Under the pieces are notes generated by a model. The model did no database searches. It saw only the letters and a program-made list of their open reading frames with translations, and was not told the origin of the DNA. Positions 5,815 through 12,229 of a stretch of DNA of 13,235 nucleotides are shown here, piece after piece. Location: the NCBI GenBank assembly GCA_026396205.1, contig JAPLXF010000042.1, positions 1-13,235 of the forward strand, given 5' to 3'. The stretch comes from Candidatus Moraniibacteriota bacterium. Its GTDB lineage: Bacteria; Patescibacteriota; Minisyncoccia; Moranbacterales; UBA2206. The first letter of the stretch is position 1. Each line of letters starts with the position of its first letter. Made by a program: the position numbers and the translations under genes.

Positions 5815-7107
5815 ATGGCAGAAAAAAATAGCGAGCTTATGGATAAAATAGTTTCGCTTTGCAAACAACGAGGTTTTATCTTTCCCGGTTCGGAAATTTA
5901 CGGCGGGCTGGCCAATGCCTGGGATTTCGGGCCGCTGGGCGTGGAACTCAAAAATAATTTGAAAAAACATTGGTGGAAAACTTTCGTGCAGGAACGGATG
6001 GATATAGTCGGGCAGGACGGTGGGATAATTTTAAATCCGAAAGTCTGGGAAGCCAGTGGACATGTGGCGGGATTTAGCGACGAACTTATAGAATGCAAAA
6101 ATTGCCACAACCGGTTTCGCGCCGATGAAATAGATATTAAAAAATGTCCTGCTTGCGGAAAGAATAGTTGGACCGAACCGACCAAATTCAACACCATGTT
6201 CAAGACCAATATTGGTCCGACCGAAGAAAAATCCTCTGTGGCCTATCTGCGTCCCGAAACAGCCCAAGCTATTTTTGTGGATTTTCCGACCATCGTTCAG
6301 GTTTCGCGCAAAAAACTGCCTTTCGGCGTAGCGCAAATAGGCAAAGCTTTCCGCAACGAAATCACGCCGGGCAATTTTGTTTTCCGGACTCGCGAATTCG
6401 AACAGATGGAAATCGAATATTTTTTCAATCCTAAAGACGGCTGGCAGAAATATTTTGACCAGTGGCTGGAAGATTTGAAACAATGGATGGAAAAAGTCGG
6501 CATTGATAAATCCAAATTAAATTTCCGTGAAATTCCCGATGGCGAACGGGCGCATTATTCCCAGCGGACAATTGACATTGAATTTGAATTTCCCTTCGGG
6601 CAAAAAGAGCTTTTCGGGCTGGCTTATCGGAAGGACTATGATCTGGCCAAGCACAAAATCGAATATGCTGATCCGGAAACCAACGAAAAATACGTTCCCC
6701 ATGTCATCGAACCGAGTTTGGGCGTCGAAAGAGGACTTTTAGCAATCTTACTTTCGGCTTATTCAGAAGAAGAAGTAAAAAGCGAAAAACGGGTAGTTAT
6801 GAAATTTACCAAAGATATCGCGCCGATAAAAGTAGCGGTTTTGCCGCTTTCCAAAAAGCCGGAACTGGAAAAAGTAGCCCAAGAAATTTGGGCTGGACTT
6901 TCCAAAAAGTTTATGGCAGAATACGACATTACCGGTTCTATCGGCAAAAGATACCGCCGGCAGGACGAAATCGGCACGCCCTATTGTGTCACTGTTGATT
7001 TTGAAACCTTGAACGATCAGGCAGTAACGGTGAGAGATAGAGATACGATGAAGCAGGAAAGAATTAAAATAGATAAGCTGGAAGCATATTTTAAAAGTAA
7101 TTTGTAA
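5815..7107 (+). CDS. glyS: Glycine--tRNA ligase, class II homodimeric type
   Basis: 430 aa, cytoplasmic; joins glycine to tRNA-Gly using ATP. The N-terminus (GFIFPGSEIYGGLANAWDFGPLG) is typical of the alpha2 enzyme, not of the alpha2beta2 GlyQ/GlyS pair. A zinc-ribbon-like insert has CxxC at residues 94-97 and CxxC at 111-114. Class II motif 2 is FRNEITPG followed by FRTREFEQMEIEYF (about 179-203). Motif 3 is GVERGLLAILLSAY (303-316). The anticodon-binding domain runs from about 335 (IAPIKVAVLPL) and includes IGKRYRRQDEIGTPYCVTVD. The length is slightly short but normal for reduced genomes. The last four codons and the stop lie inside the heptad-repeat arm that begins at 7097. First gene of the run toward the AI-2E gene. 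The symbol follows common usage for the single-subunit form (also glyQS). Confidence 0.96.
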   Translation: MAEKNSELMDKIVSLCKQRGFIFPGSEIYGGLANAWDFGPLGVELKNNLKKHWWKTFVQERMDIVGQDGGIILNPKVWEASGHVAGFSDELIECKNCHNRFRADEIDIKKCPACGKNSWTEPTKFNTMFKTNIGPTEEKSSVAYLRPETAQAIFVDFPTIVQVSRKKLPFGVAQIGKAFRNEITPGNFVFRTREFEQMEIEYFFNPKDGWQKYFDQWLEDLKQWMEKVGIDKSKLNFREIPDGERAHYSQRTIDIEFEFPFGQKELFGLAYRKDYDLAKHKIEYADPETNEKYVPHVIEPSLGVERGLLAILLSAYSEEEVKSEKRVVMKFTKDIAPIKVAVLPLSKKPELEKVAQEIWAGLSKKFMAEYDITGSIGKRYRRQDEIGTPYCVTVDFETLNDQAVTVRDRDTMKQERIKIDKLEAYFKSNL

Positions 7108-7180
7108 TATGTAATTTGTAATTATGATTTTTTAAATTTACCAAATTACTAATTACCAATTACTAATTACTCATAATTAA
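7097..7180. repeat. Heptad-periodic palindrome after glyS (GTAATTN x4 / AATTACN x4)
   Basis: The left arm, 7097-7123, is four 7-nt units starting GTAAT. The right arm, 7144-7170, is four perfect AATTAC units at the same 7-nt spacing (7144, 7151, 7158, 7165). The arms are complementary at 23 of 27 positions around a 20-nt spacer. An overlapping inverted repeat, TAATTATGA (7119-7127) and TCATAATTA (7171-7179), offers a second folding register. It covers the glyS stop codon and most of the 103-nt gap. It is AT-rich and lacks the GC stem of a standard terminator. Confidence 0.85.
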
Positions 7181-7210
7181 TTTTTATTTTTTGTAATTTA
7201 TTTCTATTCT

Positions 7211-8173
7211 ATGAATGTAAATCAAATTTATCAGTTAGCCATCAAAATAGGAATTGATAATGATTTCCGTCCTAAAGCCCAAATTGCCAAACAGCTGAAA
7301 AGGCTCAAAGAAAAATACCAAAAGCTTTCTGCGGACGAGAAAGCCGTTTTTGACAAGGATAAATTTTCCAATCCTTTTTCAGACACGCGCATCCATTATG
7401 ATGCCGGCGTCAAAAATGTGAAGAAAGTTTTAGCCGGCATCGATATTGATAGCGGCGATTTGATGATAATGAAATATTTGAATGATGAAAACCCCAAAAA
7501 ACCCATTAATTTGGCAATTAACCATCATCCACTTGGCAAAGCGCTGGCGGATCTTTCTGATGTCATGCATCTGCAAGCAGATATTCTGGCGCAATACGGC
7601 GTGCCCATCAATGTGGCAGAAAGCCTAATGAAAATCCGGATCAGCGAAGTCAGCCGAGGCGTCAATCCGGCCAATCATTTCAAGGTGGTAGATTCGGCCA
7701 AACTTTTAAATTTAAGCTTGATGAATGTGCATACCCCGGCGGATAATCTGGTGGCTAAATTCGTGGAGAAAAAAATCAAGGAAGACCAGCCGGAATATGT
7801 CGGAGATATTTTGAAATCGCTTCTGGAAATTCCGGAATACAAAATTGCGGCGCAGAAAGGCTTCGGCCCGACGCTTTTTACCGGCGAGGAAGATAATCGC
7901 TGCGGCCGGATCGCTTTTACTGAAATTACCGGAGGTACGGATGGCAGCCCGAAAATATATGAAAAAATAGCTAATGCCGGCATTGGCACGGTCATTTCCA
8001 TGCACCAGAGCGAAGAGCATAAAAAAGCCGCCGAAAAAGCGCATATCAATATCGTTATTGCCGGACATATTTCCTCTGATTCCATCGGCATGAATTTATT
8101 TTTGGATGAACTGGAGAAAAAAGGCATTGAAATCATTCCGTGTTCGGGACTTATAAGAATAAAGAGAAAATAA
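7211..8173 (+). CDS. NIF3-like dinuclear metal protein (GTP cyclohydrolase I type 2 family)
   Basis: 320 aa. The NIF3/YbgI fold is suggested by INHHPLG (His105, His106), VHTPADN (His174, Asp178) and the C-terminal AGHISSD (His286, Asp290). These correspond to the metal ligands of E. coli YbgI (HH, D, and HxxxE), with Asp in place of the usual final Glu. Family members bind two metal ions and are annotated as GTP cyclohydrolase-like, but the true cellular reaction is poorly established, so none is claimed here. An N-terminal helical, Lys-rich extension of about 60 residues precedes the fold. No Shine-Dalgarno motif. The next gene starts 3 nt after its stop, implying co-transcription with the M16 peptidase. 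Confidence 0.8.
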   Translation: MNVNQIYQLAIKIGIDNDFRPKAQIAKQLKRLKEKYQKLSADEKAVFDKDKFSNPFSDTRIHYDAGVKNVKKVLAGIDIDSGDLMIMKYLNDENPKKPINLAINHHPLGKALADLSDVMHLQADILAQYGVPINVAESLMKIRISEVSRGVNPANHFKVVDSAKLLNLSLMNVHTPADNLVAKFVEKKIKEDQPEYVGDILKSLLEIPEYKIAAQKGFGPTLFTGEEDNRCGRIAFTEITGGTDGSPKIYEKIANAGIGTVISMHQSEEHKKAAEKAHINIVIAGHISSDSIGMNLFLDELEKKGIEIIPCSGLIRIKRK

Positions 8174-8176
8174 ACT

Positions 8177-9442
8177 ATGAAATATAAAAAAACCACTCTC
8201 AAAAACGGTCTCCGGATTATTACTTGCCCGATGAAAGATACGCAAACGGTAACAGTAGTGATTGTGGTCGGTGTCGGCTCACGCTACGAAACGGAAAGAG
8301 AAGCCGGACTTTCCCATTTCATCGAACATATGTTTTTCAAAGGCACCCAGAAACGGCCGACAACTTTGGATATTTCCGGAGAATTGGATTCAATCGGCGG
8401 GGAATATAACGCTTTTACCGGCAAGGATAAAACTGGTTATTTTGCCAAAGTGGATATCAAACATCTGAATATCGCCTTGGATGTAGTTTCCGATATTTTT
8501 CTCAATTCCAAACTGGACGAGAAGGAAATAGAAAAAGAGCGGGGAACCATTATTCAGGAACTGAATATGTACGAAGACACGCCGGTTATGAATGTCGGCG
8601 ATATTTACGAGCAGCTGCTATATAGCCAGAATCCTTTAGGCCGGGAAATTGTCGGCAGTAAAAAAACTATCACCTCGGTCAAGCGGGAAAAATTTGTGGA
8701 ATATATGCGCCGCTTTTATGTGGCCAACGACACGATAATCTGCGTAGCCGGAAAATTTGACGAGCAAAAAGTTATTTCGGAAATAAAAAAGTATTTCTCC
8801 CAAATGGCTAAAGGCCAAAAACCGAAATTTTTGAAAATTTCTGAAAAACAGAAAAAACCGGCAGTCAGGCTGAAATTTAAAAAAACTGACCAGACCCATC
8901 TGGTTTTAGGCGTCCGCGCTTATAACGAAAACCACCCGGATCGCTTTGCGCTGGCCTTGCTGGCTATAATTTTAGGCGGCAATATGTCCAGCCGGCTTTT
9001 CATCGAAATCAGGGAAAAACGGGGGCTGGCTTATCATGTCAGCACCAGTGTGGAAGATTTTGCCGACTGCGGTTATCTGGCCACCAAAGCCGGAGTGGAA
9101 CATAAAAATTTGGAAATCACCGTCAAAACAATTCTGGAAGAATATGAAAAAATCGCCAAAAATAAAGTCAGCCCGAAAGAGCTCCAGAAAGCTAAGGATT
9201 TCGTGAAAGGCAAAAGCGTGATGGGACTGGAAGCTTCCGATGAAGTGGCCATGTTTCTCATTGACCAGGAAGCCCGGCGCGGCCGGATTATGACCATGGA
9301 AGAGATTTTTAGAAAAGTAGATAAAGTTTCCATTAGTGATATACTAAGGGTAGCCAAGGATATTTTCCGGAAAAACCGTCTAAATCTGGCAGTCATTGGC
9401 CCGCATAAAAATGAAAAAGAACTGCAGAAGCTTATTAAATAA
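8177..9442 (+). CDS. M16 family zinc metallopeptidase (insulinase/processing-peptidase type)
   Basis: 421 aa. The inverted zinc motif HxxEH is HFIEH at residues 47-51, and the third ligand Glu128 (in IIQELNMYEDTP) falls exactly 76 residues after the last His, as in the active HxxEHx76E group. The first M16 half spans about 1-210. A Lys-rich linker (around 215-230) leads to the second half, with LFIEIREKRGLAYHVSTSVEDF carrying the conserved Arg/Tyr segment that contacts substrate. It is the size of bacterial YmxG/PqqL-like single-chain proteases that dimerise into a closed chamber. No signal peptide, so probably cytoplasmic. Coupled to the NIF3-like gene (3 nt) and followed after 17 nt by the AI-2E gene. 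The substrate is unknown. Confidence 0.92.
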   Translation: MKYKKTTLKNGLRIITCPMKDTQTVTVVIVVGVGSRYETEREAGLSHFIEHMFFKGTQKRPTTLDISGELDSIGGEYNAFTGKDKTGYFAKVDIKHLNIALDVVSDIFLNSKLDEKEIEKERGTIIQELNMYEDTPVMNVGDIYEQLLYSQNPLGREIVGSKKTITSVKREKFVEYMRRFYVANDTIICVAGKFDEQKVISEIKKYFSQMAKGQKPKFLKISEKQKKPAVRLKFKKTDQTHLVLGVRAYNENHPDRFALALLAIILGGNMSSRLFIEIREKRGLAYHVSTSVEDFADCGYLATKAGVEHKNLEITVKTILEEYEKIAKNKVSPKELQKAKDFVKGKSVMGLEASDEVAMFLIDQEARRGRIMTMEEIFRKVDKVSISDILRVAKDIFRKNRLNLAVIGPHKNEKELQKLIK

Positions 9443-9459
9443 TCATTTAGTTTAAAAAT

Positions 9460-10482
9460 ATGGAGAAAAAATTCAATGTTGAAATTTCCGTCGGCATCAT
9501 TCTGAAAACAATTCTGGTTTTATTGATGCTCTGGTTTCTCTATTTAATCAGGGATGTTCTGGCGCTTCTTTTCATCGCGGTTATTATTGTTTCAGTGCTT
9601 AATCCGATGGTTAATTTCCTTAAAAGAAAACATATTCCGCGTTCAATTGGAGTAGCGATTATTTATGTAATCCTTTTCTTAATTATCAGCATTTTAGTTT
9701 CTTCCCTTATTTTTCCAGCTATGAATCAAGCCAGGGACTTTTCGCAAAATTGGCCAGTATTCGCCGAAAATGTTTCCAATTTTTTCGGCAAGATTACCGG
9801 CTTTTTCCAAACCCAGCATATAAATTTCGGTAGCGAGCAGATATTCGGTGAATTAAGCAGCAAAACCTCCAGCATTTCCGGCGGAATTTTTTCCACAACC
9901 GTCGGCGTATTTTCCGGTTTTGTTTCAACGATTGTAGTTTTAGTTCTGGCTTTCTACATGCTGGTCAAAGAAAATGGCATCAGGCATTTTGTGGTCTTTG
10001 TCACTCCGGAAAAATATAAAGAGTATGCAGGAAACCTAACTTCTAAAATTGAGGACAAAATTGGAAAATGGGTGCAAGGCCAGCTGGCCGTTATGATTAT
10101 TGTGGCCATGCTGGTTTTTATCGGGCTTTGGGCGGTGGGCGTCCCTTACGCTTTATTTTTGGCTATTATAGCCGGTCTTTTGGAAATCGTTCCTTTTATC
10201 GGAGCCATCGTTTCTTCCGTTATCGGCATTATTCTGGGCTTCACAGTTTCTCCGGTAGTTGGGATTTCAGCGGCGATTGTTTATATAATAATCCACCAGG
10301 TTGAAGGCAATATTTTGGTGCCGCAGATAATGAAAAAAGTGGTGGGGCTGAATCCAATTGCGGTGATTTTGGTTTTGATGATTGGCGCCAAATTAGGCGG
10401 AGTTTTGGGGATAGTGCTTTCCGTTCCGATAGCTACCGCAGCCAGTGTTTTTATCGAAGACTTGTTTAAAGATAAGGCTTAG
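9460..10482 (+). CDS. AI-2E family (TqsA/YdiK/PerM-like) membrane protein
   Basis: 340 aa, about eight hydrophobic segments: two to three in residues 12-85, one near 147-170, and four to five in 208-333. A soluble stretch with amphipathic helices lies between (about 88-145). Diagnostic family sequences are GLLEIVPFIGAIVSS (239-253), VEGNILVPQIMKKVVGLNP (281-299) and LGGVLGIVLSVPIA (312-325). Members have been linked to autoinducer-2 export, Na+/H+ exchange or cell-envelope functions, so a transported substrate cannot be named from sequence. It starts 17 nt after the M16 stop, probably as the last gene of the glyS run, and ends at a bidirectional terminator. Confidence 0.92.
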   Translation: MEKKFNVEISVGIILKTILVLLMLWFLYLIRDVLALLFIAVIIVSVLNPMVNFLKRKHIPRSIGVAIIYVILFLIISILVSSLIFPAMNQARDFSQNWPVFAENVSNFFGKITGFFQTQHINFGSEQIFGELSSKTSSISGGIFSTTVGVFSGFVSTIVVLVLAFYMLVKENGIRHFVVFVTPEKYKEYAGNLTSKIEDKIGKWVQGQLAVMIIVAMLVFIGLWAVGVPYALFLAIIAGLLEIVPFIGAIVSSVIGIILGFTVSPVVGISAAIVYIIIHQVEGNILVPQIMKKVVGLNPIAVILVLMIGAKLGGVLGIVLSVPIATAASVFIEDLFKDKA

Positions 10483-10491
10483 CGAAAAAAT

Positions 10492-10523
10492 AAAAACTCC
10501 CTATCTAAACGGGGAGTTTTTTT
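10492..10523. terminator. Bidirectional terminator between convergent genes
   Basis: AAAAACTCCC (10492-10501) pairs with GGGAGTTTTT (10512-10521), with an A-rich left flank and a T-run to 10523. It can serve both the + strand AI-2E gene (stop at 10482) and the - strand gene whose stop codon is at 10529-10531. Confidence 0.85.
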
Positions 10524-10528
10524 ATATT

Positions 10529-11002
10529 TTATATAAAAAGCAAAATAATGGCGATTATCGAAAAAATAATGTCATTGGCCGCATTCCGTAAATTCCACTG
10601 ACGCTCGGGAGCAAATTTTTGAATTTTATTTATGGAAAGATGAACCCAGACATGAAAATTATACAGAGGCTTCAAAAATTTCCACCGGAAAAGCCAGTAA
10701 AAAAGATTGACTGAATCCGGTAGAAGCGAAAAAAAAGCTCCCACTAAAATATTTATTGTAATTTCTTTATTAAAACCGTAATGATAAAGCGCCGCCAAAA
10801 TTATCAAGCCGGCTGTCGAAAGATCGATTAAAATTTTCCACCAAGTATTTTTGAGCTTATCAACCCGGCTGTCCAGATATTCGCCATGACGGAAAGTATC
10901 CAGAATAAAATGAATAATAATGGCCGAGAGGCCAATCAACCAAGGATTATTTATATTTTTTCCGATAGCCGCGCCGACAAGGGCATGAGTAGCTAATATC
11001 AT
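10529..11002 (-). CDS. Small His-rich membrane protein, YdjM-like metal-dependent hydrolase type
   Basis: 157 aa, the only gene on the minus strand. It opens with ATHALVGAAIG (His6 in the THxxxG pattern), then IIHFILDTFRHGEY (His31, Asp35, His39), a pattern seen in the YdjM/LexA-binding inner-membrane hydrolase group. Hydrophobic stretches lie near 20-34, 57-75, 82-104 and 142-157. LLPDSVN (Asp96) and FHVWVH (His117, His121) add possible metal ligands. The assignment rests on this short N-terminal pattern and topology, so the activity remains unproved; members of the wider group are annotated as phospholipase C-like or simply as hydrolases. Divergent from rsmI across an 80-bp spacer and convergent with the AI-2E gene. 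Confidence 0.65.
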   Translation of the reverse strand: MILATHALVGAAIGKNINNPWLIGLSAIIIHFILDTFRHGEYLDSRVDKLKNTWWKILIDLSTAGLIILAALYHYGFNKEITINILVGAFFSLLPDSVNLFYWLFRWKFLKPLYNFHVWVHLSINKIQKFAPERQWNLRNAANDIIFSIIAIILLFI

Positions 11003-11047
11003 ATGCTAATTTTAAATTTAGACTTTAAAATTACAAGTCTTTTTTAC

Positions 11048-11076
11048 TTGAAAAACCCTTTATTATAGGTTAAACT
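11048..11076 (+). promoter_or_regulatory. Promoter for rsmI, predicting a leaderless mRNA
   Basis: TTGAAA (11048-11053), 17-nt spacer, TAAACT (11071-11076; four of six matches). The expected start point, 7 nt after the -10, is the A of the ATG at 11083. No Shine-Dalgarno motif could fit. Confidence 0.5.
11062..11067 (-). promoter_or_regulatory. Possible -10 for the divergent minus-strand gene
   Basis: The minus strand reads TATAAT here, 59 nt before the ATG at 11002, but no good -35 lies at the usual distance. It overlaps the spacer of the rsmI promoter, so the two genes may compete for polymerase. Weak call. Confidence 0.3.
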
Positions 11077-11082
11077 AACTAT

Positions 11083-11781
11083 ATGAGTACTGGTATATTA
11101 TACATTGTGGCGACCCCCATTGGCAACCTGGGCGACTTGACTTTCCGGGCGCTGGAAACTTTGAAAAAGGCCGATTTGATCGTTTGCGAAGATACGCGCA
11201 ACACCAAAAAACTTTTGGATAAATATGCCATTGCAACGCCGTTAGCTTGCTTCTATAAAAAGGGCGGGAAAGGCGCCATTAAGCCGGGGTTAGCTTCCGA
11301 ATTTGTCATAGCCAATTTGCGAAATGGAAAAAATGTAGCTTTGGTAACTGATGCCGGCACGCCGGGCATTTCCGATCCAGGGAATCTTTTGGTAGAAAAA
11401 GCGATTGAAAACCAGATTCCGGTCATTCCCATTCCGGGCGCTTCGGCTCTGACGGCGCTGGCTAGCGTTTCCGGAATTGATTTATCCAAATTTGTTTTTC
11501 TGGGTTTCCCGCCGCACAAAAAAGGAAGAATGACTTTCATTGCGGATATTTTCAAAAGTAACTACCCAGTAATTATTTATGAGTCTAAATATAGAATCTT
11601 AAAACTATTGAAAGAATTGAGCGGATATAGCGGAGAAAAGCGGATAAATTTAATAATTGGTCGGGAATTAACAAAGATGTATGAGGAAATAATTAAAGGC
11701 GATGTGGAAACTGTAATAAAATATTTTTTGGAAAATAAGCAAAAAAATTTAGGAGAATTCACGGTTATAATTTATAAATAA
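11083..11781 (+). CDS. rsmI: 16S rRNA (cytidine-1402-2'-O)-methyltransferase, short form
   Basis: 232 aa, tetrapyrrole-methylase fold; uses SAM to methylate the 2'-O of C1402 in the ribosomal decoding centre. Seen: LYIVATPIGNLGDLTFRALE (6-25), ADLIVCEDTRNTKKLL (30-45), NVALVTDAGTPGISDPG (84-100), PVIPIPGASALTALAS (113-128), FVFLGFPPHKKGR (137-149), IIYESKYR and IIGRELTKMYEEI. Two departures: the His-x-His-Asn-Glu segment of E. coli RsmI (LHDHNE) is replaced by CFYKKGGKG, with about six extra residues after it, and the C-terminal domain of about 50 residues is absent. The order of the other motifs makes the family secure. A GxxExxY gene begins 3 nt after its stop. Confidence 0.93.
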   Translation: MSTGILYIVATPIGNLGDLTFRALETLKKADLIVCEDTRNTKKLLDKYAIATPLACFYKKGGKGAIKPGLASEFVIANLRNGKNVALVTDAGTPGISDPGNLLVEKAIENQIPVIPIPGASALTALASVSGIDLSKFVFLGFPPHKKGRMTFIADIFKSNYPVIIYESKYRILKLLKELSGYSGEKRINLIIGRELTKMYEEIIKGDVETVIKYFLENKQKNLGEFTVIIYK

Positions 11782-11784
11782 AAA

Positions 11785-12225
11785 ATGACGATTTTTACGA
11801 AGAAAGGCGAAATATTATTGTATGAAAAAGAATCATATTTTGTTAGAGGATTATTTTTTAAAATATATAATGAGTTGGGTCCGGGGCACAAAGAATCGGT
11901 TTATTCCAAAGCTCTAGTTCAAGAATTTAAAGAAAGTAAAGTACCATTTGAGAGTGAAAAGCATTTAAAAATTATTAGAAATAAAGAAATTTTGGGAACA
12001 TTCAGGGTGGATTTTGTAATTTGGGATAAAATGATTATTGAATTAAAAGCACTGGAATTTTTACCAATAATTTCAGAAAGACAAATTCAATCATATCTTT
12101 CCGGTTCAAAATATAAATTAGCCTTCCTTGTAAATTTTGGAGCAAAGAAATTAGAAATAATAAGAAAAGTTAATGATAAGGCGAAAAAATCCGCAATATC
12201 TGCTCAATCCGCTTTATTCGCATAA
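11785..12225 (+). CDS. GxxExxY protein (PD-(D/E)XK nuclease-like fold)
   Basis: 146 aa. The name-giving motif is GHKESVY at residues 34-40, after the typical IYNELGPG. VDFVIWDKMIIELKA supplies Asp76, Glu86 and Lys88, the spacing of a PD-(D/E)XK-type core, followed by RQIQSYLSGSKYKLAFLVNFGA, another family signature. Nuclease activity has not been established for most members. The coding sequence is visibly more AT-rich than rsmI and metG, and the protein is not a translation factor though it sits between them (gaps 3 and 4 nt), so it looks like a late insertion into the rsmI-metG run. The first 12 or so residues are uncertain: a TTG at 11818 could also initiate. The AGGAG at about 11750 is too far upstream to help. 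Confidence 0.88.
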   Translation: MTIFTKKGEILLYEKESYFVRGLFFKIYNELGPGHKESVYSKALVQEFKESKVPFESEKHLKIIRNKEILGTFRVDFVIWDKMIIELKALEFLPIISERQIQSYLSGSKYKLAFLVNFGAKKLEIIRKVNDKAKKSAISAQSALFA

Positions 12226-12229
12226 ACTT

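Noticed and set aside
7675..8202. 175-codon minus-strand open frame opposite the NIF3-like gene
   Set aside because: Antisense shadow; the plus frame carries the family metal ligands. The same holds for minus-strand frames at 5027-5536 and 5208-5681 opposite the fibre gene.
8824..8841. GAAATTTT/AAAATTTC palindrome inside the M16 gene
   Set aside because: Falls in a Lys/Phe-rich linker where AAA and TTT codons make such symmetry likely by chance; no length excess in the protein was evident.
9225..9240. A further copy of the GGAAGC/GCTTCC hairpin arm in the M16 gene
   Set aside because: Only the short TGGAAGCTTCC core matches, with no loop and no CACTT flanks; chance coding sequence.
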